39,031 bases of DNA, from positions 1,123,221 through 1,162,251 of the forward strand of contig RPFO01000667.1 in the NCBI GenBank assembly GCA_009746045.1. The letters run 5' to 3'. Every line of letters starts with the position of its first letter. The stretch's first letter is position 1. Of the stretch, positions 28,780 to 39,031 are shown piece by piece. The translations under genes were made by a program, and so were the position numbers. The notes beneath the pieces are model-generated. The model was not told the DNA's origin and made no database searches. It saw nothing but the letters and a program-made list of their open reading frames with translations. Source of the stretch: Mesostigma viride. Lineage: Eukaryota; Streptophyta; Mesostigmatophyceae; Mesostigmatales; Mesostigmataceae.

Positions 28780-31700
28780 TTGCATGACTTCAGTTCACTT
28801 GTATGTAAGGATGCGGGGGAGATCGCAGCAGTTGCGTGGCTATCTATGAGTACCGGCCTAATTTTAGGACAAAGAAAGGTGAGATACTGGGCCAAGAGAG
28901 AGACAGGGGTGCTCGAGAAAAAAAATTGGCCATAGATGTTCACCTAAATTGTATCTACATGCCTCACAAGTTGTAGGGAACTGCACACCCAGAAATCCTG
29001 GAGTCGCAAAGGTTCCCTAACATGCCAAGAGGCCTCACAATCTACTTCATTGCAATCTCTGTATGGTTAATACGGCAATAAGAAAGAAACGCCTGAATAG
29101 TGCCAAGAAAATGCAAGGCCAATCAACTAACAATATGCCCCGTTACAGGTAGGATGAACTCTAACGAGGCTGAAGGCTCTACGTCTGCAGTTGACACTAG
29201 CAGGAGTCGTTCAGGGTGGGGAGCGGGGGGGAGGGAATGACAAAAAGCTGTGATCTGAGCAAAAAGGATAAATATGCAAAGATGCTACCCATGCAAGGAA
29301 GCGAGATATAGTCCAGCAATGCCACGAATGTCAACCAAGGCTACTGGATTGCAAAGAAGATTCTACCGACAGCGAAGGAATTGGGACAAATAATGCAAAC
29401 TATTTGTAGCTCAGAGCATCACCAGCGGGCTACAAAAAAATCATGCACGGAAGCTGGAAGAACAAGGCCAATGGTGGCTGACACGCACAGCACGTTGATA
29501 ATTTGAGGAATGAGCACTACATAAAGAATGATCACCGTTGCTCACCATCAAGAATTCGCCGCGCTGGACAGGCGACCAAGAGCTTGTCGCTGCCACATGC
29601 GATGGGGCCGCGTGCAAGTCCAACGGTATCAGGCATCACAAGTACACGCGCAAAATTGACACCACAATGGCAGCACAGATGCACACATACGAATGTATAA
29701 CGACCGAAAGCATAAACAGAGAATCAGTAGGTTAAGACAAGGAAAGTGGCGCAAGAGCAGCCCATGCCATGCAACTCTCAATCTGAACAAGGTTATGCCC
29801 TTCATGAAAACTAAATCGGATGTCGTTTGCATAGTCTATTGACCTTGTACGAATGAGATAGTGAAACTGCTGCAGCATTCATGGCAAGCACGGCTAACTT
29901 GGCATGAAACCGAGCGGCCCATAGCAGCCTTGGCCCTAGGGCGATACGTGAGAATGCCACGTGCGTACGGCATGCATGTTAAAGTCGATGCAAACTTATT
30001 AGAATTTCAGGCGAGGAATTCCTTGCTCACCTCAACTGGTAAAGAGTGGGCAGCTTCTGGATGTCCGAATGTGCTGTGCCTACCACTGAGCGAACAGATC
30101 GATTGAAGCTTTATTCCAGACCATGCCTATGTTTCTCCCCCGATGGCTGCTTGTAGCCTTGTCCGAGCTCGCTCCTGAATTCATTTAAGACGACGCCCTA
30201 ATGGCTACATAAATCACGACGGTCATCAGTAAGCCTATGCTCCTATTCCAACCACCACGTGCGTTCATACAGAAGCGACATTGCTGGAAATCAAAAGGCA
30301 CATAATCCCGCCTTGGCTGCGAGCCGATCGCAGCTCCCTTCCACCTTTCCCACCTGTGCAGCGTGGATAGATGTTCAAGTCAAGTTTTTTTTTCTTCAAC
30401 TTCAACGGTAACACCCGCGCAACCACTGGAATGAGGGCTCGCAATTCGCTAAGTCTCATCAACGTCGCAAAGTCTGGTAACTTGGGGTCATCGCTCTTCC
30501 TGTCATCACTCATCAGTGCCAAATACTATCGTCATCACTGTCGTCATTAGAGGCCCTTTACTATCGTCAGTCACTCGCTTTGTGACGATAACTAACGTAC
30601 GGTATATTGCATCAGTCGTACTTCCCGCCCCCCCCTGCCCACTTCCACTTCCGATTCGCCGCTACTACATATCTTCCCAAGTAGAAGTAGTTTGACATAC
30701 ATGAGGAATAACTGAGTGACGAAACCAGTAAAAAGACGACTGACATGACTCTCTAGTATCGCTTGGTTTTGACCGCTTGCTGCTGGCCTGGCATCGTAAC
30801 TGTTAGCCGTACCGTTCAGACTACAGTCGACGGCGGCCCCTAGCTTGGGAGTCTGGAATGAATGGACAAAATAAATCAATAATCTTTCGCAACAAGCGCA
30901 AGTCTGGAATCAACCCGTCAGGATCCTTGCGCAAAATTCAAATATTGCGCCGAAACCGATGGCGAACGACTAGGTGCATGGACTGAGGCGCACGCAAATC
31001 CATTTGGCTACTGTAAGGCTAGGCAGTATATCCCATGGAAAGCGGGAAAATTTTTTAAATGGCGGCTATGGCGGATTTACGATTTTCACCCGCCTAATCT
31101 TCGAGGACTGAGAAAAATTTTAGCCTATCGAAACCTCCTGCGCGAGACCTTCCTAATGAGCTCTCATTGCGCCACCCATGCGCAGCTTTGACAGACTTAT
31201 CGTCGCCCTGCCAACTGAGCCGACGCCTCGACTCCTTCTGAGGCCCAGCACTGTAAACAGGCCTTCTTTCCTCAACCGCTGGCGCAATGTTTCCCTCTTT
31301 TACCTCGCCTGCCCATGCCCGCGATTCGAGCTTTCTTGGGTCAATTCTGTGCAGTTACCAGAATTCTAGCCCCACCGCCAATGCAGCCGCCCCTTTGGCT
31401 GTTGAGTGATGTCCAACTGGCACGATGGAAAGGCCTCCATCACATTGGCGCCCTCACCAGTGGCCCACATGTACCGACGAGACCTGCATCTCGAGCTCCT
31501 CGGCCCACACGCTGCAGCTGTCACCACGCGAGACGCCCTGAGACTCTCGGCATCATTTTCCCATGCAATATCACGCCCTCGATTCGCAGCAAGGTCTTCA
31601 CCTACCGGCTACCACCATACCGGCCATGAGCCCTCGCTGCACCACTGCACCACACGAAGTGTGCGGCCCTGAATTAAGTTAAGTACACGGCAGGACTAGG

Positions 31701-31850
31701 AACCCCCCGAAATTACATCAGGATCTCCAATGGCCTTGGCGTCACATCTTGCGAACGTTGTCACTGTTGGCAGTTGCCGGTTGCTGTTGGTTGTTGCATG
31801 GTGAGGGTTGCAGATGTTCTCGGAACAGCTGGTCCCATGTTGCTATGCAT
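28780..31850. other. Element interior, no gene resolved
   Basis: Short coding-like pieces with splice-like borders appear, for example plus strand 29569-29660 (PRWTGDQELVAATCDGAACK) and minus strand 30522-30390 (MSDDRKSDDPKLPDFATLMR). They do not form one consistent gene by eye. The interior may hold an intron-rich gene or eroded host sequence. Confidence 0.3.
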
Positions 31851-31859
31851 GCAGTTACT

Positions 31860-32445
31860 CTTGCCATTATGTGTGTCCATGTGCCTCCAACCATCCCGCC
31901 ACAATGCCAGCACCCTCCACCCTGCTAACCCCCACTCGCCCCACTCCCCTGCCTGTTCCATACCCACCCCACCCACAAAGATACATTACGGACATCCACA
32001 TGCCGCTATCCATCCCCCCCTGACTACGGACCACTCTCGCCCCCACCCTGAGGTCCCCCACAACACCGTAACACCGCCCTCCTCCCCAAACCATACACTG
32101 CCCTCCTTCCCAAACCATACGCTGACCCACCCGACCATCCACTTTTTGAGTCCCCCTAGCCAACCTATGTGACTACCACCCTTCCGTATTACCTCCACCA
32201 CATTCCACACCAACATCGCAAACCATCCACTAAACCACCCTACCGCCCCACAACGAGGTTCCCCTACACCATTGCACCCCGCCCAGTGACCCCACCCCCC
32301 GCTGCCCTAATATACGATGACTCCACCCCACCATCCACGTGAACCATAACCAACCCCGCCCACCCCGGCCTCCGGGGCAACCAACCCCTTGTCCACTCAA
32401 CCATAACTGACCCTGCTGCATAGACCATCGCCAAGCCCGCCTACG
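31860..32445. repeat. C/A-rich, G-poor stretch
   Basis: The plus strand is dominated by C and A with very few G over almost 600 bp (CCACCC, CCCCAC motifs), without a fixed period. Similar composition returns at 32760-32850. Confidence 0.6.
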
Positions 32446-32449
32446 TACC

Positions 32450-32509
32450 ATTAATTAATTAATTAATTAATTAATTAATTAGGAACATAACTCCGTTGGG
32501 AGTATATGT
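32450..32509 (-). mobile_element. TTAA-type tail plus hairpin
   Basis: A run of ATTA units (32451-32481) followed by a hairpin at 32485-32509: outer stem ACATA/TATGT, inner CTCC/GGAG, loop GTTG. This is the minus-strand end of another member of the tailed family at 256, 1101, 4628 and 9031, with a different body. Confidence 0.5.
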
Positions 32510-33093
32510 AGCACTTAGCCCTGAGAAGGGGCATATGGCCTTTAATACACTCTTGGCTATTTCTTGCAGGTGGGGGAATGTAAACTGCCACCTGCTCTGG
32601 GTGCACGAAGTGCACCTGCCCACCACTGTATTCAGGCACCTACGTACCGTAGGCAAGCCACCACGGCAACCCAAGCATCCCCACCCCTCACAAGAACCTG
32701 TGACCTACGCACGAGCTACCCACATTTACAACTGCGTTCCACAACTACTAAATCATCAACCCCTACCAATGTCCCCCTTGACACCCACCAAAGGAGAGGG
32801 GAACCCCCCCCCCCTTCCCCCACCCCACCCCACCCCACCCACCCCACTACACTACATCGGACCGGTATTGTAATCTAGCGCCGCACCGGCTGTGACTGAC
32901 CTGACTGACCCCAGGTTGCGCGGTCTCCCAGGTGACTGTGGGAAACTGGGCTTATTCATGAGAGGGGGTGTCTAAACTGGGGTGGTTTATGTCAGAGTGG
33001 GCTGAGTGGGGGCTGTGGGAAACTGGGATTATTTATGAGTGGGCAGTGTGTGAAACTGGGATTTTTTTTTTTTTTTAAATGACTGATTGCAAT

Positions 33094-33123
33094 TTTACAA
33101 CCCCCTCATGAGGGGGTTGTAAA
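33094..33123. repeat. 30-bp perfect palindrome
   Basis: Perfect inverted symmetry centred on TCATGA: TTTACAACCCCCTCA followed by its exact reverse complement, no spacer. It lies in T-rich sequence next to repeated GTGGGAAACTGGGATT motifs (32935-33065). Confidence 0.85.
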
Positions 33124-33129
33124 CACTGG

Positions 33130-33665
33130 GATTATGAGTTTGCGGGCGGGGGAGGCCGCCTTGCTGTTCTTGAAACCCATTCAAGGATGTTCTAGGCAAC
33201 ACATTGATTTTGATGTGCAACATTTCTATTGATCGAGGCTGTGAAAGGCTATGACAAATCTTGAGTGTTCAAACTTGCCTTTTTTTTTCTGCTCACAGGG
33301 AGACAAGGTGCCGGCCTCCTCGTCGTCGTCCACTTAACATCGTCATCTAGGCGCCACGGCTGCGCAGGTTTGTTTTTGTTTTCTTGATCTATATCGAGCG
33401 CTTTCTTGTTCATGAATTGGTTTTCTAGGGTGCGGTGGCAGATGAGACAGCTGACACCAACCATCCGTTCATGTTTCTTGCGCATGTGCGTTTTTTATTG
33501 CATTCCAGGAACATTCTGAGATTTCTGTCACGCAACGACAAGCGCCAAGCCGGCGTTTGCAAATTGTCACTGATCGATAATCACTGTTGAAGAATGAAGA
33601 ATCAAGAATGAAGAATGAAGATCTGTTACATTTATCTTTATATTTGTAATAAAGAAATCGCGAGG
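33130..33665. other. Possible 3' end of a gene inside the element
   Basis: On the plus strand a pyrimidine run ending CTGCTCACAG (33289-33298) precedes GDKVPASSSSST and TAA, and TGTAATAAA occurs at about 33646-33654, a combination that would suit a last exon and polyadenylation signal. On the minus strand a competing 78-residue frame (33485-33249) contains VGVSCLICHRTLENQFMNKK. Neither can be preferred. Confidence 0.25.
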
Positions 33666-33699
33666 TGTGCTTTTCATCCGTTTTGCTTTGGAATGTGTT

Positions 33700-34291
33700 C
33701 TGATATATCTGTGTGATATGTCACGATATATCTGTGTGATATGTCATGATCGCCCGTGGTTTTATGTCACTGTTTTCTCCCTAGATTTATCAGTGACATT
33801 GTCACGGCTTTGTCACCCTTTTTTTCCTGATATATCAGTGACAATGTCACGGATTTCGTCACCCTTTTTTTCCTGATATATCAGTGATAACGTCACGGAT
33901 TTCGTCACCCTTTTTTTCCTGATATATCAGTGATAATGTCACGGATTTGTCACCCTTTTTTCGTGATAATGTCACGGATTTGTCACCCTTTTTTTTGTGA
34001 TAATGTCACGGATTTGTCACCCTTTTTTCGTGATATATCAGTGATAATGTCACGGATTTTGTCAGTGCGTTTTGTCAAGTCGTGACATTGATATTTTGTG
34101 ATAAATTCCTTGTTTTTGTCACAAAGATAATCACAGAATATGCTGGTTTTATCACATGATTTATCACGAAATGTCACAGAATATCACAGTTTTGTCACAA
34201 AAAATCACAAAGTGTCACATTTTGTCACATCCACATCACAAAATGTCACGTGATATGTCACAAAATATCACAAAATGTCACACCCCCCTTC
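33700..34291 (-). repeat. Right end: TGTGACA array with 46-bp minisatellite
   Basis: Outer part (34060-34291) mirrors the left end in motif content. Inner part (about 33720-34060) is a tandem repeat with a 46-bp period, seen at 33829, 33875 and 33921 (GATATATCAGTGATAATGTC, then ACGGATTTGTCACCC and a T run); later units are shortened. Confidence 0.75.
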
Positions 34292-34779
34292 CCGGTGGAT
34301 CATACGGGGCGGGGGCAATCAGCGTATTCCGAGTCCGTGCACACTTTGCCGGAATCGCAGGGGAAGGGATGTTACCCTGCGACAAAATTCCACCGAATAT
34401 CCGGAGCAGGTTTCTCAGGATGTATAACAACAAGTCGCAGCAGTCAGACGCCAAGAAGCAGCACAATTTGAACAGGGCAATGGCGGAGATGGGAGGGGCT
34501 GCGCCGGCTGACTTGTCGTCGGTTCCCAGCAAAGGCCAGCTGAGCATCACCAAATGGCTGGTTCCCGTCGACGAGAAAGGTGTCCAGCTGCTGGCTGCCG
34601 AATTTTTTATCGAGAACGGCATTGCCTTCAATGCGGCTGAGAGCGCCTCTTTCAAGCAGATGGTGGCCGGCATGATCCAGTACAAAGGAGGGCACGTCAC
34701 CCCTCCTTCTCGGAAGTTGTGTCTTATGTCCTCTCATGCATTATATAGTGGATGGCTTTCCTTACAATCAATTAATTAA

Positions 34780-35874
34780 TTGAATCCTTACTATTCCCGT
34801 TGCAGCATGCTCCCCCCTGCATTTAACAAATCATAATCAGATAGGATTGCAGGGCATAAATGGAAGATGTTAATAAATAAGCATATACACCAAATTTCAG
34901 TTGTAATAACTGCATGACCATCATCAAGGAGCGTGCTAATTGGGTGACTGACAATTGGACCACAAAAACTGTCGCGCATTTTACCACAGCGTATTTTATA
35001 CCCCCCACGTATAATACGCGTATTTTAAGTCCACGTATTATACCCCGCACACGTATTTTCCAACCTGGGTGGCTAACAACACAGCTGAATGGACTCGGAA
35101 CATGTGGATTCCCAGTGGGGGGGCCTTCCAATTGTCATACTTGACACCTCTTTCCTGTAACGAAAAGATTTCCCTTCTTCATGTTCCAGATGAGTCACCG
35201 TGCTCCTGCCTTTGTGTTTTTTTGGCGTTTGTAAAGAGATATGGGAGGGTAAACAAAAGCAAAGGCTGATATTGCCGTGTGGGGGGCCCGATCCTTGGTT
35301 AGTCTCTCAAGTGCCCACAGAAAAACACGAGAGTAGCACACACAGCGCGCAGCCCAGCCTAGCTCCCTCAGTAAAAGTAAAAGAAAAAGGACAAGAACAG
35401 CAAAACAAACGAGAACAAGAAAAAGAACAAAACACAGACACGTAGTGCAATGTGAGCGGAATGATGGAGGAAGGTGAGCTCTAGGGGGACATCGTATTGA
35501 ATGTGTAGGCATTGAGGCAGCCGAAGCGTCCCATCCCCGGGTACATTCGTGGCTTTCAAAAAAGCCACAACCTGCGTGGAAGAGGAAAATGCAGGAACGA
35601 TGAGTATGATCCTGAAAACGAGGTTGAGGAAACGCGGAGAGGAAATGCCGGCCGCTGAAACGATTCCGATGGAACTATGGGTTTCGCCGACATGAGGCGG
35701 TGCAGCTGACTATCTCTATGGTGTCGTGTGTGACCGGGAGTGCCGGTTCACGTGCGCACTCGTCGGACTAGCCCGACGACATGTGTGCTTGGTTGCCCAC
35801 GGCTGAAATCCTCTTGCCCGTCATGCAAAGGCCACGCCTCCTAGCCGAAAACGAACTATATTCAACCAATCTAA
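34780..35874. other. No gene recognised
   Basis: Lies between the broken hAT gene and the truncated Penelope copy. It probably includes the missing rest of the hAT unit and leader sequence of the Penelope-like element. A hairpin GTGGCTTT/AAAGCCAC lies at 35550-35569. Short frames only. Confidence 0.4.
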
Positions 35875-36328
35875 TATCAAAGAGACAACCAGCGCAGGCC
35901 AGAAATCGGGAGAATCCGGACCATGGTAGCTCGAGCCTGCCGTTATCTTTTCCGCGTTTTCGAGTCGTTCAGGATGATGAAGATGAATGGTGATGGAAAT
36001 GTGTATCCTTGTGCATTGAAATTATGGCTGGCTTACGTGTGGAGCGACTAGATGACCTAGACGGTGGGGCCGGAAACAGCATGCTTGATCAGGGCGTGTG
36101 TTTCTAGCCTAACTGGCCGGGAGTGTCTAGTGGTGAGCACCATTGCTGCGATCGCTCTCCCACCATTTACGAGGAAATACCCGCAAATGGAAAACCACTG
36201 AAAAGGTCTAGCTAGTCAGTCATCACGTTAGCCATGCCATGATTCCAAACGTCCAAGAACTGCACACGGTGCAAAGGCAAAAAGCCGGAGGACAGCACTT
36301 TCAAATGTGCGGCGGGAACCAAAAGCCC
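35875..36328 (-). mobile_element. 5'-truncated Penelope-like copy, 454 bp
   Basis: Matches 21991-22444, the 3' part of the full Penelope-like element, with no differences seen by eye. It ends abruptly at 36328 (5' side), where the 13-bp AGCAGTGATTATC begins. The high identity means both arose close together in time. Confidence 0.9.
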
Positions 36329-36341
36329 AGCAGTGATTATC

Positions 36342-36765
36342 TCCACAGTGGGCACAGGTTGGCAAACGGAGTTGTGCGCTGGCCTGGAGGCATGTTTTAG
36401 GCAGTGATATTTTGCATAACACTAGCGGGAAATTTGAATGTCCTTTAGCTCGATTTGCCTATAGTTGTCCCCTTGATAGATCCATCTGCATGCGCACGCA
36501 GCATGCACGTGCATTCACATGAGCAATTTCAATGCATGCGCCAATTTCTAGCTGGCCTAGCTGCGCTGGTTGTGTAATGTGTACTTGCCTACTTGGTAAG
36601 TAAGTAAGTAAGTACTTGCGTGTCATGCGCAAAGGCATGCCACGGAGTACTATGCTAATCTCATTAGAAAAATAATTACACAAAAGTTTAAACAAATATC
36701 GTCTGCATCATCCCCCAACCGTTAAGCACTCTAGATGGGGATGTAATCCTCATCCGAGCTGTCCT
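36342..36765. other. No gene recognised
   Basis: Contains a short GTAA/AAGT tetranucleotide run (36596-36615). Presumed original host flank of the Penelope insertion, continuous with sequence left of 21982 before insertion. Confidence 0.45.
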
Positions 36766-37548
36766 CTACGTACTGTAATGGCAGACGATCGGCGGTAGTG
36801 TAGCGGCTATCCTCAGGACCAATAACCTCCACCTGCGGACTTCTCCCTGGCTAGCAACGGGCCGCGGGGCCCGTGGGGAGAAAACAGGAGCATACCCCTC
36901 GGGAGGGTGCTTATGGCAGATGGCAGCCCATTTCTCCTTGTCAATCATGCGGGCGCGGAGTACGGATAGTCCCAGAAGCCCTGCATCTTCAAGCAGTTGT
37001 GTCACATAGGTCCGGGTCGCGCCGCGCCAGTGCCCGGCGCGCGCAAGTTTGCCAGTGGGTTGCGATGGGACAAGGGGACCCTGCCATAGGAGGAGGTGTC
37101 TACCTGGTTGGCCCGTCTTAAGCCCCCCGGCAGGGCCCACATCGGTATCCACCCGGTCTGTGCGGGCAAGATGGCCGGCAAAGAGGAGGCGGCGGTGTCG
37201 GATGGTATGGGTGACAAGAGGGAGCTCGCAGTAGAGCTCGGCCCGGGTGCGGCGTTCTTGGTAGCGGACGCCGAGGATATGACGGAGCATTCGAGTGACG
37301 GTGCCGTCAAGCTGCTGGCTCAGCGCCTGGTCCAGGGTCCACGCCTCGCAGCCATAAAGGAGGATACTGAGGACAAGGGCCTTGAACAGAATGCGCTTGC
37401 GTCGCTCACTCAGGTAGCGACAGGTCCAGAACCTGTCGAGGCGGCGGAGGGCCGCCCAGGCCTGGCCAATGCGGGTGTTGATGTCGTCGGCCGTGTACTT
37501 GGTATTGCGGCGTATCGATTGTAGCTCGTCCAGGCATAGTTGTCTCAC
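36766..37548 (-). pseudogene. LINE reverse transcriptase C-terminal part
   Basis: A 260-residue open frame without stops. It reads TRIGQAWAALRRLDRFW, then RKRILFKALVLSILLYGCEA, then RMLRHILGVRYQERRTRAEL and RHRRLLFAGHLARTD, the well known thumb and C-terminal region of LINE ORF2 proteins. The polymerase palm is missing, so the copy is 5' truncated. A doubled 14-mer (GAAGTGAGACAACT, minus strand) and an AAATT-type run mark the 5' junction at about 37540-37585. It is the best-preserved relative of the relics at 1-1335 and 7622-8400. Confidence 0.85.
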
Positions 37549-37979
37549 TTCAGTTGTCTCACTTCATAAAATTAAATTAAATTAACCCCTAAATGGGCGG
37601 AAATGCTGCCGATAAATCGGCAGTAACTCACCTATTTTGTAAACCAGCCCCTGTACAACCTAGCAATATCCAATGGCTGTCCTTGGGGGGCAAGCATGTC
37701 CATGAGTTGCCCTAAGCCATGATATATCACAACCTCACATATATTCATCGTAGGCCATGTATAACTGCCGTCAAAGTCAGGGGGGTCAAGACGAGCGTTT
37801 TCATTTTTGGTAGAATGTGCATTTTGAATTATGTTGTAAGAGCTAGGCACCTACCACTTCAGGGATGATAAACAATTAGTTGCTGAACAGTTTGAGCCAT
37901 TGGGGTCATCATTTGGGTGGGTATACCAGCAGTTACACCCAGTACAGCCCATAGGGGTACCGTTGGTAAAAAGCAACCA
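37549..37979. other. No gene recognised
   Basis: Starts with an ATTAA run (37567-37585) and includes an 8-bp hairpin CTGCCGAT/ATCGGCAG at 37605-37622, which could be the end of another short element. The remainder leads into the repeat that follows. Confidence 0.4.
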
Positions 37980-39031
37980 AGGGGGTAGGAGTGGGCATAC
38001 TACCTACTAATACCTACTAATATGGCCCCAACCATGCCAAACAATACATTTCCCTTCCACAATGATGGGGAAACATAACTGCATCATCACACTGCCCTTA
38101 CATGGCACCTATGTGCAGGTGCCACCTTGTCCATGCACGTAGGTAACGTGGTACGGATACCCTACGCAAGGCATGCATTCTAGGAGGCAGCCACCAACAA
38201 ACTAGTGATTTTAAGCCTATTTCAGCCTGCCCTAGCAAGGATAAACTAGGCCTAAGCTGCTATAGCTTTCCAGGTGATGGCCAGCACACCTGGTGGCACA
38301 TGCTGACAATGGGAAGCTTCTACTCACCGGTTACATGCTTGATGATGCCACAGAGACCAGCCAACTGCCTCACACTCATGCAATATGTGTGTGGGAAATG
38401 TATAACAAACATATATGGAGGTATTCAAACCCATACAGCCTCTAAAACTTATCACCATCACCCTGTGGCAGGTCAACTGACTGAGGGAAGCATCTAAGAA
38501 GGGTGTTTTAGAAAGGGGCCAGGCCAGGGTCAAGAAAGAGCATGAATAATGCAAAAAGAATGTGCTAAACAAGCTAGAACGTATATATAAACGTCAAACA
38601 TCGATAGGAAAACGATGCTTAAGCTTTACCAGGCATGGATGGCGTTACCTTGGCCCAGGCGGTGGCCGCAAAATGGCGCATTTCGGCACACCAAAGTTGT
38701 GCAGCATGGTCGCTGGATTCGGCGATTTCTGGCCACCCTTGCACGTTTACGACTAATATGTATCATAAAAAGTACAAAGAAACCGATATATCCTTTAAAA
38801 TACGCCGGAAAGGTATTGCTGTCAACGTTTCTATCGTCCGGCCTGAACGCAGTTTTTTCCAGCAAGAACGCTGCCGACACCTATCAAATGGCATTCCCGC
38901 GAACCAAAAATTGGCCTGTATGATCTTTAGGACGTATAAAATCAATATCCTAAGTTTGGCCAGAAAATTCGAACGCAAACGTAAATGCCATGCGTGGGCG
39001 CAAGCCGCCATGGCCAGGTCGTCGTTTTCCG
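37980..39031. repeat. Dispersed repeat, copy B of the 5.0-6.1 kb family
   Basis: Related over its full length to 5050-6140 in the same orientation, for example CAACCATGCCAA(A/T)CAA near 38027 and 5123, and GGCGCAAGCCGCCATGG near 38998 and 6098. The window ends inside it, so the right end is not seen. Minus-strand coding-like segments are shared with copy A but interrupted by stops. Confidence 0.7.

Larger units (their letters stand above)
27496..34291. mobile_element. 6.8-kb inverted-repeat element with CCGG target duplication
   Basis: CCGG stands at 27492-27495 and 34292-34295. Inside, both ends start GAAGGGG, then after one or two differing bases TGTGACATTTTGTGATA, inverted to each other. 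The next few hundred bases at each end are dense in TGTGACA and TGTGATA motifs, and GTGATAAAACCAGCATATT is found 165 bp in on the left (27661) and, inverted, 136 bp in on the right (34155). The original target was TCCACCGGTGGA, a perfect palindrome. No long transposase frame is visible inside, so the copy is non-autonomous or its gene is intron-rich. A cut-and-paste DNA transposon is the natural reading; the superfamily is not clear, since a 4-bp CCGG duplication fits few known groups. Confidence 0.8.
27365..34779 (+). pseudogene. hAT-type transposase N-terminal part, split by a 6.8-kb insertion
   Basis: Part one, 27365-27495, starts MKKKGPEWDFVLEKK and reaches FCSFCNKKFST, the first cysteine pair of a BED-type zinc finger. 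Part two, 34296-34779, continues with VFRVRAHFAGIAGEGMLPCD (the His and last Cys of the finger), then QLSITKWLVPVDEKG and FFIENGIAFNAAESASFKQM, typical of plant-type hAT transposases just before and within the DUF659 region. The two parts are in the same frame once the inserted 6,796 bp and one CCGG are ignored. Similarity ends soon after the TPPSRKL segment at about 34718. Either an intron or a truncation follows; no catalytic region was found, so the gene is broken twice. Confidence 0.85.
21995..36328 (-). mobile_element. Penelope-like element unit, full plus truncated copy, nested insertions
   Basis: AGCAGTGATTATC stands at 21982-21994 just outside the 3' end of the full copy and again at 36329-36341 just outside the truncated copy. 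This is the pattern expected of a target duplication around a tandem Penelope unit, in which a 5'-truncated copy (36328-35875) precedes the main copy in transcription direction. Everything between, including the LINE at 26012-27202, the hAT gene and the 6.8-kb element at 27496-34291, would then be later insertions. Inference from direct repeat and element ends. Confidence 0.65.

Noticed and set aside
34914-35010. Continuation of hAT transposase (VTDNWTTKTVAHFTTAYFIP)
   Set aside because: Resembles another hAT subfamily only loosely, does not fit the DUF659 type upstream, and lies in AT-rich sequence full of TACGCGTA repeats.

Overview
The window is nuclear DNA of a eukaryote, most likely a green alga (chlorophyte). 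It has GT-AG introns, a nuclear-type mitochondrial complex I gene with a presequence, a Penelope-like retroelement whose GIY-YIG domain precedes the reverse transcriptase (an arrangement described from the green lineage), plant-like LINEs, a hAT-type transposase, and many satellites. Genus cannot be told by eye. There is one 25-base assembly gap (6507-6531).

Only two host genes are supported, and they lie head to head about 1 kb apart. On the minus strand, 19663 to 10640, is a complete eight-exon gene for an RTRAF/hCLE/CGI-99 homologue (260 residues). It is easy to miss because its 0.78 kb of coding sequence is spread over 9 kb and six of its seven introns are swollen by tandem repeats. All exon phases join without a break, and the protein matches the family from first to last exon. 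On the plus strand, 20667-21603, is a two-exon NDUFS7 (PSST/NuoB) gene with all four cluster N2 cysteines.

Left arm (1-10.5 kb): decayed LINE pieces, a 1 kb CTG/GTT tract, short elements that share a hairpin followed by a TTAA-type tail, a hairpin-bounded 1.66 kb repeat, and two recent duplications, one carrying a tRNA-like sequence. Middle (10.5-21.6 kb): the two genes. The RTRAF introns hold repeats that appear to start from copies of the adjoining splice sites.

Right arm (22-36.3 kb): a nest of transposons. A 13-bp direct repeat (21982-21994 and 36329-36341) brackets a Penelope-like unit made of a full copy and a 5'-truncated copy. Inside it lie a 5'-truncated poly(A) LINE with a 15-bp target duplication and a hAT transposase gene. 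The hAT zinc-finger codons are split by a 6.8 kb element with inverted ends and a CCGG target duplication; removing the element and one CCGG restores the reading frame exactly. The last 2.7 kb holds a LINE reverse transcriptase tail and a second copy of the repeat family seen at 5-6 kb.
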